Positions 54,358 to 63,376 are shown, counted from the stretch's first letter. The stretch: DNA of 64,000 nucleotides from Aureibacter tunicatorum (GCF_036492635.1 NZ_AP025305.1:1798001-1862000); one strand, 5' to 3'. A program made the numbers and translations. The notes: a model not told the origin generated them from the sequence alone.

Positions 54358-55263
54358 TTAATATGGGCTTATTTTGCTGCAATCGCAGTCAGAAACAGGC
54401 AGATCTTTCTTGATATTGTAAAAATCAAGGAAAAGAGAGTCGAAACCAACTCTGTTCAAGGCTTGCAAGGAAGGAGTTCCCGTTCCATAGCATTCGACAC
54501 CTCCGTTAATAACCACAATAGTCATGGCGAATTGATATTTTGGCAATCTATTAGCCATCGAGTCTTGGCGAGATGGGACCCAGTCTTCCAACATGATCTG
54601 GTGACAAGATGGCTTGGGTGGTTGAGGTGTCATCCAAAACCAAAGAGCGGCTTTAAAGGCTAGGACGCTATCTGTCGCAACCATGTCAGGATTTTTAAGC
54701 AAGATAGTTTTGTCTCCGAATAAGTCCTCACTGCATCTTCCGTAATTATAGTTATAGCTAATTTGCAATGGGCCTCTGCCATAATATCCTTCTGTGGACA
54801 TTGGAGGATATTCTTGGTTCGGAACAGTGTATTGCTGACAAGGCTTTTGAGGAGTGCAGCCAACTTCTCTTATCCAATATAAACCCCAAGAATAAGTCCC
54901 GTGAGGACCTGGAGCTGTACTCCAACCTCCTGTGGTTTCATGAGCGCAATTGGCTAAAAAGGCTGCTATTTCTTTTTTATTTTGCTCAACGCTGCCTTCC
55001 GTTCCGAATTTTGGATATCTTTTAGCGGCTTCGATGAAGGCTTCGTATGAGTAAAATGGATTTCTGGTTCTGGTTTTTGATCCCCATGCCATGATGGAGT
55101 CGGGAAACCAGAGTTCAAAATCCTCCTTGGTGAATATATCTCTAATTGATTTGGCCGCAGGGTCGTCTGCTAATGAAATTGGCTTGGTGTCATCATCATT
55201 ATTGCAGGAAGAGAAATTCAACAAAATGATTATAAATAAAGTGGCAAGGTAACTATTTTTCAT
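54358..55263 (-). CDS. GH19 chitinase-like lipoprotein
   Basis: A 301-residue lipoprotein: type II signal with lipobox FSSC (lipidated C20), an Asp-rich spacer, then a GH19 domain (about 35-295). The proton donor is E109 in NCAHETTGGW, with E133 in WIREVGC as probable second acid. YYGRGPLQISYNYNYGRC is the family substrate-cleft signature, and ALWFWMTPQPPKPSCH is the downstream GH19 motif. GH19 enzymes cleave chitin or, in some bacteria, peptidoglycan. Surface anchoring suits growth on chitin. No chitin-binding domain is seen. Confidence 0.9.
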   Translation of the reverse strand: MKNSYLATLFIIILLNFSSCNNDDDTKPISLADDPAAKSIRDIFTKEDFELWFPDSIMAWGSKTRTRNPFYSYEAFIEAAKRYPKFGTEGSVEQNKKEIAAFLANCAHETTGGWSTAPGPHGTYSWGLYWIREVGCTPQKPCQQYTVPNQEYPPMSTEGYYGRGPLQISYNYNYGRCSEDLFGDKTILLKNPDMVATDSVLAFKAALWFWMTPQPPKPSCHQIMLEDWVPSRQDSMANRLPKYQFAMTIVVINGGVECYGTGTPSLQALNRVGFDSLFLDFYNIKKDLPVSDCDCSKISPY

Positions 55264-55439
55264 TTTTTTATTGTTTTACTCCATATGCTAACTTATTCTT
55301 TTCAAAGATGTTCTTGGAGTTTTAATGTTTAAGTCTTTGCTGGCATAGCTATGGATATGTAAATGAGTAACTAGATAATGAGAATAGCGTTAAATTTTCA
55401 AAGTGAAAGGGATAATTTTTAATCAAAATGGAGTAAGAT

Positions 55440-56435
55440 ATGCATGCATCTAAAATAGTTGGCGTTGGGCATTATGTGCCAGATAGAGTGGTAACTAATC
55501 ATGATCTGGAAAAATTGATGAACACAAGCGATGAGTGGATACAGGAGAGAACAGGAATAAAAGAGAGAAGGTATATTACACCGGGTAAAGATACTGTTTC
55601 TTCCATGGCCAAAGAAGCGACTCTTATGGCCTTAGAAAGAGCCGGCATGGCAAAGGAAGAAATAGATATGATCATTTTGGCGACTATTACGCCTGATTAT
55701 TATTTTCCTGGTTCAGGAGTTTTGTTGCAAAGAGACTTGGAATTAGAGGCGATACCTGCTTTGGACATAAGAAATGCTTGCTCAGGCTTTATTTATGGCC
55801 TTTCAGTAGCTGATCAGTTTGTCAAGACAGGTATGTATCGAAATGTATTGGTGATAGGAGCTGAAATTCAGTCTACTGGTCTTGAGTTGAATGATGAAGG
55901 TAGAAATGTGGCAGTGATATTTGGTGATGGGGCTGGTGCCGCAATTGTGCAAAGAGCTGAAGGAGATGAAGGTATTCTTTCTACGCATCTTCATTCTGAT
56001 GGTCGTTTTGCGGAGGAGTTGTATGTGAAAGATCCGGGTAGCAGCAGGCCGCCAAGGTTGACTCCGGAGTTGATTAAAGGTCCTACGACCAAGCCTTTCA
56101 TGAATGGGAGCGCTGTTTTTAAACATGCCGTAGTTAGATTTATGGAGGTAATTGGAGAAGCGTTGAATGCCAATGGCTATGAAAAAGACGATATTGATTT
56201 ATTAATTCCTCATCAAGCAAATTTGCGTATAAGCCAGTACATTCAAACAAAATTAGGTTTGCCTCCTGAGAAAGTATTCAATAACATAATGAAATATGGG
56301 AATACGACCGCAGCCTCTATTCCGATTGCTATGAGCGAAGCATTTGAAGAAGGAAGGTTGAAGAGAGGTGATTTACTATGTTTAGCCGCATTTGGTAGTG
56401 GATTTACTTGGGCTTCGGCTTTGATTAGATGGTGA
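55440..56435 (+). CDS. fabH: Beta-ketoacyl-ACP synthase III (second copy)
   Basis: A 331-residue thiolase-fold enzyme with the KAS III triad C114 (RNACSGFIYGL), H258 (PHQANLRIS) and N288 (KYGNTTAASIP), and the RTGIKERR motif (residues 37-44). It differs clearly from the first copy at 3117, for instance in the ISQYIQTKLGLPPEKV helix and the charged 190-215 loop. Therefore it is a diverged paralogue, not a recent duplicate. It may start a different acyl chain. The deaminase-fold gene starts 43 bases downstream and may be cotranscribed. Confidence 0.9.
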   Translation: MHASKIVGVGHYVPDRVVTNHDLEKLMNTSDEWIQERTGIKERRYITPGKDTVSSMAKEATLMALERAGMAKEEIDMIILATITPDYYFPGSGVLLQRDLELEAIPALDIRNACSGFIYGLSVADQFVKTGMYRNVLVIGAEIQSTGLELNDEGRNVAVIFGDGAGAAIVQRAEGDEGILSTHLHSDGRFAEELYVKDPGSSRPPRLTPELIKGPTTKPFMNGSAVFKHAVVRFMEVIGEALNANGYEKDDIDLLIPHQANLRISQYIQTKLGLPPEKVFNNIMKYGNTTAASIPIAMSEAFEEGRLKRGDLLCLAAFGSGFTWASALIRW

Positions 56436-56478
56436 TAACATTATTGGAATTTTTCATGTTCATTCTGAAAAATGAATT

Positions 56479-57096
56479 ATGAAAAATTCAATACAATATT
56501 CTGAAGAGAGACGCAAGATGATTAGAGCCGCTTTATGGACTGGAGTTGGCTCTTTGGTTGCTTTGAGCTTTGATGCTAATGCTAGAGCTATGATTCCAAG
56601 CCAAATGCAAGGCGCGTTGGATGATATAGGTGTGAAAGCAATGAAAAAAGCGTATGACGATGGATTGGACGCGTATATCGCTGGAGAAGGAGGGCCTTTT
56701 GGAGCTTGTTTAGTTTGCAATGGTGAAATCGTTTCTAGTGCCCAGTTGAGTATTAAACGTCAAAAAAACGCCCTTGCTGAAGCTGAGCTATTAGCTATAC
56801 AAAAGGCTAGTGAAAAGTTGAAAAAAGCCGATTTATCGGATTGTGAAATTTATATGGTTTGCGCTCCAAGTCCATTGGCTTTGACTGCAATTATGCAAGC
56901 GAATATCAAAAAAGCGTATTATAGTTTAAGTCTGTCACAAAGCGAACCGTATAGTCAATTTAGATCGAGTTTGTGGAGTGAACTGAATAAGTTTTCGTTT
57001 TCTGAATCATCAAAGTTCAAGCAAACGATGGAAAGCCAAGGAATGAATTTATTGAGTGAAATCAAGAGCCAAGGTCAAACAGAGTTTGAAGAATAG
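56479..57096 (+). CDS. Exported deaminase-fold protein lacking its zinc ligands
   Basis: A 205-residue protein whose middle aligns with guanine/cytidine deaminases. GGPFGACLVCNGEIV (residues 71-85) matches the GGPFGAVIVKDG region, and LSDCEIYMVCAPSPLALTAI (119-138) matches the CEPCPMC region. The zinc site is gone: the HAE motif is EAE (E101 in place of His; E103 kept), and the PCxxC cysteines are S131 and A134. The N-terminus has RRKMIRAALWTGVGSLVALSF, a Tat- or Sec-like signal, ending near FDANA. So it appears to be an exported pseudoenzyme, perhaps a nucleoside binder. The fabH paralogue lies 43 bases upstream. Confidence 0.7.
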   Translation: MKNSIQYSEERRKMIRAALWTGVGSLVALSFDANARAMIPSQMQGALDDIGVKAMKKAYDDGLDAYIAGEGGPFGACLVCNGEIVSSAQLSIKRQKNALAEAELLAIQKASEKLKKADLSDCEIYMVCAPSPLALTAIMQANIKKAYYSLSLSQSEPYSQFRSSLWSELNKFSFSESSKFKQTMESQGMNLLSEIKSQGQTEFEE

Positions 57097-57259
57097 TTTA
57101 GGCTTTGGTATGAAATTTTATTTTAAAACAAGGGAACAAAGGCTGTAAGTATTGAGACGAAGGAATATTACTTGGCTGATTCTCAGATTTTTTGACTTTG
57201 GAATTAAAAAACTTAGGTTTTAAAAACGTCAAAATAATAAAATTTTCAGGCAAATGATT

Positions 57260-57267
57260 ACCTTTGT
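57260..57267 (+). promoter_or_regulatory. Putative pyrG -7 box
   Basis: TACCTTTG matches TAnnTTTG exactly, 39 bases before the pyrG start. A -33 TTG at the right distance is not seen. Confidence 0.5.
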
Positions 57268-57306
57268 ATCCCGTAAGTCAAGAAATGTAATTATTAACAA
57301 TAACTT

Positions 57307-58929
57307 ATGGGTGCTGCTAAATACATATTTGTAACAGGAGGTGTTACTTCATCATTAGGGAAAGGAATCATTGCCGCTTCTTTGGCGAAATTGCTTCAAG
57401 CGAGAGGACTTTCTGTAACGATCCAAAAATTCGACCCTTATATCAACATTGATCCAGGGACGTTGAATCCATACGAACATGGAGAATGCTATGTTACAAC
57501 AGATGGGGCAGAGACAGACCTAGACCTAGGTCACTATGAGAGGTTTTTGAATATCAAAACCACTCAAGCGAACAACATCACTACAGGAAGAATCTATCAT
57601 AATGTAATCACTAAAGAAAGACAAGGAGCCTACCTTGGCAAAACCGTTCAGGTGATCCCTCACATTACAGATGAAATCCAAAATAATTTCTACAAACTAG
57701 GAGAGACTGGCGAGTATGATATCGTGATTACTGAGATTGGTGGTTGTGTTGGTGATATCGAGTCTTTGCCTTTCATTGAAGCTGTAAGACAAGCTAGAAT
57801 GAACCTTGGAGAAGAGAATGCTATCGTCATTCACTTAACCTTAGTTCCTTACTTGGCGAAAGCTAGAGAATTAAAGACTAAACCTACTCAACACTCTGTA
57901 AAGCAACTTTTGGAAGCAGGGCTTCAGCCAGACATTTTAGTTTGCAGAACTGAGCATTCTTTGCCTCAAGAGATCAGAAAAAAATTAGCTTTATTTTGCA
58001 ATGTTAGATTGAATTCCGTAATCGAGTCAATTGATGCGGACACAATTTATGATGTGCCTCTTTTGATGAAGAAAGAGAAGTTGGACGAGCGAGTAATCGA
58101 AAAACTTAATATTCAATATGAAAGCGAGCCAAAACTTGATCTTTGGAAGGATTTCTTGGGAAGGTTGAAGAATCCGACGGATGAGATTAAGATTTCGCTA
58201 GTAGGTAAGTATGTTGAGCTTCATGACGCATACAAGTCAATTGTTGAGTCTTTTGTGCATGCAGGTGCTGAAAACGAGTGCAAGGTTAAGCTTAATTGGA
58301 TAAGCTCCGAGTCTGTGAATCCTGGAAATGTTGAAGAGCTTTTAAGTGATTCTGATGGAGTATTGGTAGCGCCAGGTTTTGGAGAGAGAGGGATTGAAGG
58401 CAAAATCACAGCAGTGAATTTTGTTAGAGAGAACAAGATACCTTTCTTTGGTATTTGCTTGGGAATGCAATGCGCAGTGATTGAGTTCGCAAGAAATGTT
58501 CTTGGCCTTAAAGAAGCGATGTCAACAGAGATGAATCCTAATACTCCTGATCCAGTGATTGACTTGATGGAAGATCAAAAGGATATAGAGTTAATGGGTG
58601 GAACGATGAGATTGGGAGCTTACCCGTGTGAATTGAAAGAGGGAAGTTTGGCTAAGAAAATTTACCATGGCAATGATACTGTGAAAGAGAGACACAGACA
58701 TCGTTATGAGTTCAACAATAAGTATTTGGAAGCAATTGAATATGCGGGAATGAAAGCTTCGGGAATCAATCCTGAAACTGGACTTGTTGAAATTGTAGAG
58801 ATTGAAAACCACCCGTTTTTCGTAGGTACTCAATTCCACCCAGAATTGAAAAGTACTGTGATTAAGCCTCAGCCTGTTTTTGTTGCATTTGTTAAGGCTG
58901 CGCTAGAATATCACAAAAATAAAAGTTAA
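57307..58929 (+). CDS. pyrG: CTP synthase
   Basis: Makes CTP from UTP using glutamine. The 540-residue length is typical. The synthetase domain has [14 protein letters not shown] (residues 8-21), [15 protein letters not shown] and [23 protein letters not shown]. The class I glutaminase has C384 in [10 protein letters not shown] and the H511/E513 pair in FHPELKST. It is followed by yidC after 77 bases containing a strong hairpin. No pyrimidine leader is recognised beyond that. Confidence 0.97.
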   Translation: MGAAKYIFVTGGVTSSLGKGIIAASLAKLLQARGLSVTIQKFDPYINIDPGTLNPYEHGECYVTTDGAETDLDLGHYERFLNIKTTQANNITTGRIYHNVITKERQGAYLGKTVQVIPHITDEIQNNFYKLGETGEYDIVITEIGGCVGDIESLPFIEAVRQARMNLGEENAIVIHLTLVPYLAKARELKTKPTQHSVKQLLEAGLQPDILVCRTEHSLPQEIRKKLALFCNVRLNSVIESIDADTIYDVPLLMKKEKLDERVIEKLNIQYESEPKLDLWKDFLGRLKNPTDEIKISLVGKYVELHDAYKSIVESFVHAGAENECKVKLNWISSESVNPGNVEELLSDSDGVLVAPGFGERGIEGKITAVNFVRENKIPFFGICLGMQCAVIEFARNVLGLKEAMSTEMNPNTPDPVIDLMEDQKDIELMGGTMRLGAYPCELKEGSLAKKIYHGNDTVKERHRHRYEFNNKYLEAIEYAGMKASGINPETGLVEIVEIENHPFFVGTQFHPELKSTVIKPQPVFVAFVKAALEYHKNKS

Positions 58930-58953
58930 TTTTGTTTAAATATGGGATTTTCA

Positions 58954-58983
58954 TAACGCTTTAGCCTGTAGGTTAAAGCGTTA
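58954..58983 (+). terminator. 13-bp hairpin between pyrG and yidC
   Basis: Arms 58954-58966 and 58971-58983 pair with one G-T pair around a TGTA loop. There is only an AT-rich tail, so it may act as an imperfect terminator or mRNA 3' stabiliser. Confidence 0.55.
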
Positions 58984-59006
58984 ATTATTTAATAATAAAA
59001 TTTAAA

Positions 59007-60857
59007 ATGGATAAGAATCAGTCGATAGGACTACTTTTAATCGCATCAATCCTTCTGGCGTACACATTTTTCTTTGCTCCTGAGCCTGAGAAAGAAAATC
59101 AAGATGGAGCAACTCCAGTAGCCGAGAATGTTGATCAATTGCCAAGCAATAATGAAATTGAGCAAATTGAGAATAAATTCGATAATCTAAGCGATTCTGT
59201 GAAGAATGCTAGATACTCTCAAAGGTATGGAGTATTCGCTAGTGCCGTGGAAGGAGAAAATCGTGATTTTATCTTGGAGAATGATGTTGTTAAGATTACA
59301 TTCTCTTCTAAAGGTGCAGGTATTGACAATGTGTTGCTTAAGAAATTCAAGACATGGGATCAGCGTCCTTTGAATTTATTGAAAAGCGGGCAAAACGACT
59401 TTTCAATGGAATTGAAAACGTCATCCGGCACAGTTGATTTATCCAAATTATATTTTGCAACGAATGCTTCGCAAGTTACGACAGTTGCTAGTGGAGGTAA
59501 ATCATCGATTTCCTTTAAGTTGAAGGTCGATGAGCAAAATTATATTGAGCAAGTGTATACTCTAGGAGAGGGCTATGAACTTGAAAACAAGTTTTATATC
59601 AAAGGTCTGGAAAATGTCATCACAGGAAATGATCTTCAATATGTGTGGCAAGATAATCTGACAAGAGCAGAAAAGAACCTTTATGGCAATAGTGGCGAGA
59701 GAGGCAATACGACTGTTAATTTCTATACTACAAGCGGTACTTTTGATGATTTGTCCGCGACTTCTGAAGATGCTGAGGAAGAAAAAGTTACCGAGCCGGT
59801 TAATTGGATCGCTTTCAAGCAACAATTCTTTGTGTCTTCTGTGATCCCTTCAAGCCCAGTGTCTAATGCTGTTGTGTCTACAGAATTGCCTTCTTCATTG
59901 GATACAATGGTTGTTAAAAAGGCTAAAGCTTCTTTTGCAGTGCCTGTTAAGGATTTGCGAGGCGGTACGGATAATTTCAAATATTATTTCGGTCCAAATA
60001 ATTACGACATATTAAAAGATGTAACGACTGATTTCTCTAGAAACCTGAATTTGGGATGGGGGATTTTTGGATGGGTCAATAAATTTGTTGTGATCCCAAT
60101 ATTCAATTTCTTGCAAATGTATATTTCAAGCTATGGCTTGATTATATTGATATTGGTTTTGATTATTAAGTTGGCTCTTGCGCCGCTTTCATACAAGTCA
60201 TACCTGTCTATGGCGAAAATGAGAGTTTTAAAGCCTGAATTGGATGAGATCAAAGCTGAAGCGGGCGATGATATGGCCAAGGCTCAAACAATGCAAATGG
60301 AGCTTTATAGAAAAGTAGGAGTGAATCCATTGAGTGGTTGTGTGCCTATGTTGTTGCAGATGCCGATTCTATTCGCGATGTTTAGGTTTTTCCCGAACTC
60401 TATTGAGTTAAGACAAGAAAGTTTCTTATGGGCTCATGATTTGTCTACTTACGATACTATTCTTCAGTTGCCATTTGAAATTCCTTTCTATGGTTCTCAT
60501 GTTAGTGGATTTGGCTTATTGATGACAATATCATTGATTCTATATACTTGGATGAATAGTCAGACAACAACAGTGGAAGGTCCAGCGAAAACAATGCAGT
60601 ATATGATGCCTGTAATGTTCTTGTTTATTGGTAATAATTTCCCTGCTGGATTGACTTATTACTACTGTCTATCGAATATTGTAACTTTTGGTCAGCAAGC
60701 TATCATTAGAAAGTTTGTAGATGATGATAAGATTCATTCGATGCTTCAAGAGAACAAGAAAAAGAATGTTAGCAAGAAAAAGTCGAAGTTCCAACAAAAA
60801 TTGGATGAGGCGATGAAAGCTAATAATCAAGCTAACAAGAATAAAAAGAAAAACTAG
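59007..60857 (+). CDS. yidC: Membrane protein insertase YidC
   Basis: Inserts and folds inner-membrane proteins, alone or with SecYEG. The 616-residue protein has TM1 (residues 6-24), a large periplasmic P1 domain (about 70-340, starting DFILENDVVKITFSSKG) and the conserved five-helix core. The core has FLQMYISSYGLIILILVLI, PLSYKSYLSMAKMRVLKPE, NPLSGCVPMLLQMPILFAMFRF and PAGLTYYYCLSNIVTFGQQ. The Lys-rich C-terminus (KKKNVSKKKSKF ... NKNKKKN) is ribosome-binding in character. It is a long form typical of Gram-negatives with P1. The strong terminator follows. Confidence 0.96.
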   Translation: MDKNQSIGLLLIASILLAYTFFFAPEPEKENQDGATPVAENVDQLPSNNEIEQIENKFDNLSDSVKNARYSQRYGVFASAVEGENRDFILENDVVKITFSSKGAGIDNVLLKKFKTWDQRPLNLLKSGQNDFSMELKTSSGTVDLSKLYFATNASQVTTVASGGKSSISFKLKVDEQNYIEQVYTLGEGYELENKFYIKGLENVITGNDLQYVWQDNLTRAEKNLYGNSGERGNTTVNFYTTSGTFDDLSATSEDAEEEKVTEPVNWIAFKQQFFVSSVIPSSPVSNAVVSTELPSSLDTMVVKKAKASFAVPVKDLRGGTDNFKYYFGPNNYDILKDVTTDFSRNLNLGWGIFGWVNKFVVIPIFNFLQMYISSYGLIILILVLIIKLALAPLSYKSYLSMAKMRVLKPELDEIKAEAGDDMAKAQTMQMELYRKVGVNPLSGCVPMLLQMPILFAMFRFFPNSIELRQESFLWAHDLSTYDTILQLPFEIPFYGSHVSGFGLLMTISLILYTWMNSQTTTVEGPAKTMQYMMPVMFLFIGNNFPAGLTYYYCLSNIVTFGQQAIIRKFVDDDKIHSMLQENKKKNVSKKKSKFQQKLDEAMKANNQANKNKKKN

Positions 60858-60879
60858 GTACTACTAGTGGCATAAAATT

Positions 60880-60907
60880 AAAAGAGAGACTTAATAGTCT
60901 CTCTTTT
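60880..60907. terminator. Bidirectional terminator after yidC
   Basis: A perfect 12-bp stem (60880-60891 with 60896-60907) with a TAAT loop has T on both outgoing strands. It serves yidC and the convergent microprotein gene. Confidence 0.85.
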
Positions 60908-60921
60908 TATTTTTAAATAGT

Positions 60922-61065
60922 TTACCAGTCGTCGTTGAATTGGTCTAAATAGGTGTCGTCAATGTCATCGTATTTGCCAAATTCCATTTCTTCCATGTCA
61001 AAAGGTTTTTTTTCGAAATCTCCATTAAAAAAATCATCAACAAATTGTTCATCGTTTGTTCTCAT
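60922..61065 (-). CDS. 47-residue acidic microprotein
   Basis: An ATG at 61065 opens a 47-codon frame with a TAA stop at 60922, next to a strong terminator on its strand. The product begins MRTNDEQFVDDFFNGDF and ends LDQFNDDW. It has 17 D/E against 4 K/R and is rich in F/Y/W. That aromatic-acid pattern is not expected from random AT-rich DNA. The frame fills an otherwise empty 400-base gap. No family is recognised, and it could be a DNA-mimic, a binding peptide or simply a small conserved protein. Too short for usual length cut-offs. Confidence 0.6.
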   Translation of the reverse strand: MRTNDEQFVDDFFNGDFEKKPFDMEEMEFGKYDDIDDTYLDQFNDDW

Positions 61066-61257
61066 AACTTCTTAGGTCTAGAGTTAATAATGTTTGTTGA
61101 TTTAAATACGTTAAAAATGATACCATAATAATTTCAATAGAGTTACTTTTATATTAAGGCTAAGTATAAGTTTTTAGCAAAAATATCTTAAAAGTTAACC
61201 AATGTTTTTTAAACTATTGTGTATCAGTAGTTAAGGTTTTTTTGAGTTTTGAGACAA

Positions 61258-62442
61258 CTATTGATCTTTGTTAATGGTATGTTTTACTTTTAAAAAAACT
61301 TTGCTTTGCCAAGGGGAAAGTTCGATATGGATAGTTTCATCATATAGAAATTCTTCTGGAGAGAATATATTTTTGTAATATCCAACTGGGATGGATTTAA
61401 TCCTGAATTTAACCTTCTTATCCGAAGGGTTGCTTAAAGTAAGGCTGACATGTTTCTTGTCAATGCTTCGAATAAATCCAATCACATTATCATCGGTTGT
61501 TTCTATTACCTTCATGTTGATATTAGAAGTACCGCCTGAAAGTGTTGGATATTCGCTTTTGGCTTTATTGAGTTCGTTGTAAAAATTCTGATACTTTAGT
61601 TCAGCCCAGTCAATCCATTTTTGACCGTTTAAAACCAAATATTTGTCAAACCCATTTTCATCTCCTGCTTTCATCATAGCATAACCTGGCAATGTGAAGA
61701 CAATTGCTGAATGAAGTAAATATGCTTGCTCATTTTGTTGAAACAAAGAATCGAAATGTGTGATAGAAGTTGTGTTGATGACTTTTTGTGAAGACGGAGT
61801 TTTAACCGCTAATTGGATGACACTTTTCAAATATTCAGAGAAGTTGGTATTATTGGTAGTTTCTGTTTGAATGTTTGAGTAAGTAAATAAATTTCTGGAA
61901 GAGTTCTTTTCATTGACAATGATGAAAAGCTTTTTTGCATTAGCTAATTGATTGAGTTGTTCTGAGCCTGTAGCATCTATTTTCGTTTTTTTGTCAAATT
62001 CAATTCCGTCAAATTTAAAAATTTTAAGTAATGATTCAATTTGGTTAGATAATGATTTAGAATTTATCATTTCTTTTTCAGGCCATTGCAATATGACTTT
62101 CAGGTCAAGATTATGGCATTTATCAATATATTTTGTCAATTCTTCCTTGGTGTCATGACTTGAAAGTTCAAAGCTTTCGTTAGTATTTCCTTTGCCAATT
62201 GTTTTCAGAGGGTTTATTATTACAGCTTCTATGCCCATTTTTTTCAATAACTCGATTCTTTTGGACGCTGCATTTATCGATTGGCTTTCAGTATATGTTT
62301 CTAAATCGATTTTATAAAAGTCGATATTATTGCTTATTAAATTGGTTTTTTCAGCTTCATCGGTTTGATTGGAGTCGTTTTTTTTAGTTTCTCCGCAAGC
62401 TGTTATTAAGGTTATAATAAGTATAAAGCAAATGTGTTTCAT
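61258..62442 (-). CDS. GH13 alpha-amylase-like lipoprotein with degraded active site
   Basis: A 394-residue lipoprotein: type II signal with lipobox ITAC (C16), then a GH13-like barrel and a beta-sandwich C-terminal domain (about 305-390, VIETTDDNVIGFIRSIDKKHVSLTLSN). GH13 landmarks are recognisable: RIELLKKMGIEAVIINPL, KYIDKCHNLDLKVIL, DGIEFD (region II-like, D150), TSITHFDS (region IV-like) and AIVFTLPGYAMMKAGDENGFDK. The region I asparagine/histidine (DVVPNHT-like) reads QWPEKEM, and no clear region III glutamate is seen. So the enzyme seems catalytically impaired and may bind glycans instead. The call rests on pattern recognition only. Confidence 0.72.
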   Translation of the reverse strand: MKHICFILIITLITACGETKKNDSNQTDEAEKTNLISNNIDFYKIDLETYTESQSINAASKRIELLKKMGIEAVIINPLKTIGKGNTNESFELSSHDTKEELTKYIDKCHNLDLKVILQWPEKEMINSKSLSNQIESLLKIFKFDGIEFDKKTKIDATGSEQLNQLANAKKLFIIVNEKNSSRNLFTYSNIQTETTNNTNFSEYLKSVIQLAVKTPSSQKVINTTSITHFDSLFQQNEQAYLLHSAIVFTLPGYAMMKAGDENGFDKYLVLNGQKWIDWAELKYQNFYNELNKAKSEYPTLSGGTSNINMKVIETTDDNVIGFIRSIDKKHVSLTLSNPSDKKVKFRIKSIPVGYYKNIFSPEEFLYDETIHIELSPWQSKVFLKVKHTINKDQ

Positions 62443-62528
62443 AGCATGTTTTTGAAATAGAACTATTTTTTCATTGAATGAGTTTGAATTATTTATGAGT
62501 CAAAAGAATGAATAGATTTTAATCTTGT

Positions 62529-62536
62529 TACCTTTG
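62529..62536 (+). promoter_or_regulatory. Putative cvfB -7 box
   Basis: TACCTTTG matches TAnnTTTG exactly but ends only 4 bases before the cvfB ATG. The transcript would be nearly leaderless unless the true start is downstream. Confidence 0.45.
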
Positions 62537-62540
62537 TGAT

Positions 62541-63374
62541 ATGATAAATATTGGACAATACAATTCGTTAAGAATTGCGAGGTTCAGCGCGCATGGCGCT
62601 TACCTCACAGACGGAGAGACTGAGGTTTTGCTACCTCAAAAATATCTTAAGGAAGAAATGGAAGTAGGAGAGGATTTGAACGTGTTTGTTTACAATGATT
62701 CTCAAGACCGCCCAGTTGCAGTGACAACAAAGCCTTTGGCTCAAGTTGATCAATTTGCGTACTTATATGTAAAAGCATTGACAAAAGTAGGTGCGTTTGT
62801 GGATTGGGGATTGGAAAAAGATCTTTTGGTGCCGTTTAAAGAGCAAAGGTTTCCACTACAGGAAGATCGAGCGTATATTTTTAGGCTTTGTCTTGATCAT
62901 AGATCCAATCGAGTGATCGCGACGACAAAGTTGTTCCCGTTTTTTGACAGGGATGTGTCGGAGCTTAAAGAAGGGCAGGAAGTGTCGATGTTGGTGTATG
63001 AAAAGGCGGATTTAGGCTTTTTAGCGATCATTGATGATCGATATTTAGGTTTGATTTATGACAATGAGGTGTTTGAGCCTTTGGCTGTTGGTGATAAGAG
63101 AAAAGGCTTTATCAAGAAGATAAGAAACGATGGTAAAATAGACTTAGCGCTTCAAAAGCAGGGTTATGAAGCTGTTGAGGATTCTAAGGATATCATTATT
63201 GATGAATTAATAAAAGCTGGCGGTGAATTGCCTTATCATGATAAAAGCGATTCTGAGGAAATTAAGAAGGTCTTCAGAATGAGTAAAAAGAATTTTAAGA
63301 AAGTAGTTGGCAGTCTGTACAAGGCAGGGTTGATTGAGTTGAAGGAAAATGGTATTAAACTTAAAATAAAGTAA
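62541..63374 (+). CDS. cvfB: CvfB-type S1 RNA-binding protein
   Basis: A 277-residue cytosolic RNA-binding protein of the CvfB/YitL family. It has three S1-type OB folds (about 1-60, 65-135 and 145-210: ARFSAHGAYLTDGETEVLLP, VKALTKVGAFVDWGLEKDLLVP, KADLGFLAIIDDRYLGLIY) and a C-terminal winged helix (about 225-277, RMSKKNFKKVVGSLYKAGLIEL). In S. aureus CvfB affects virulence gene expression; in other bacteria the role is unclear. The next gene starts 2 bases after the stop, so the two are coupled. Confidence 0.92.
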   Translation: MINIGQYNSLRIARFSAHGAYLTDGETEVLLPQKYLKEEMEVGEDLNVFVYNDSQDRPVAVTTKPLAQVDQFAYLYVKALTKVGAFVDWGLEKDLLVPFKEQRFPLQEDRAYIFRLCLDHRSNRVIATTKLFPFFDRDVSELKEGQEVSMLVYEKADLGFLAIIDDRYLGLIYDNEVFEPLAVGDKRKGFIKKIRNDGKIDLALQKQGYEAVEDSKDIIIDELIKAGGELPYHDKSDSEEIKKVFRMSKKNFKKVVGSLYKAGLIELKENGIKLKIK

Positions 63375-63376
63375 TC

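Noticed and set aside
54340-54663. 107-residue ORF antisense to the chitinase gene
   Set aside because: The sense frame contains the intact GH19 signature and a lipoprotein signal; the antisense frame shows no domain.
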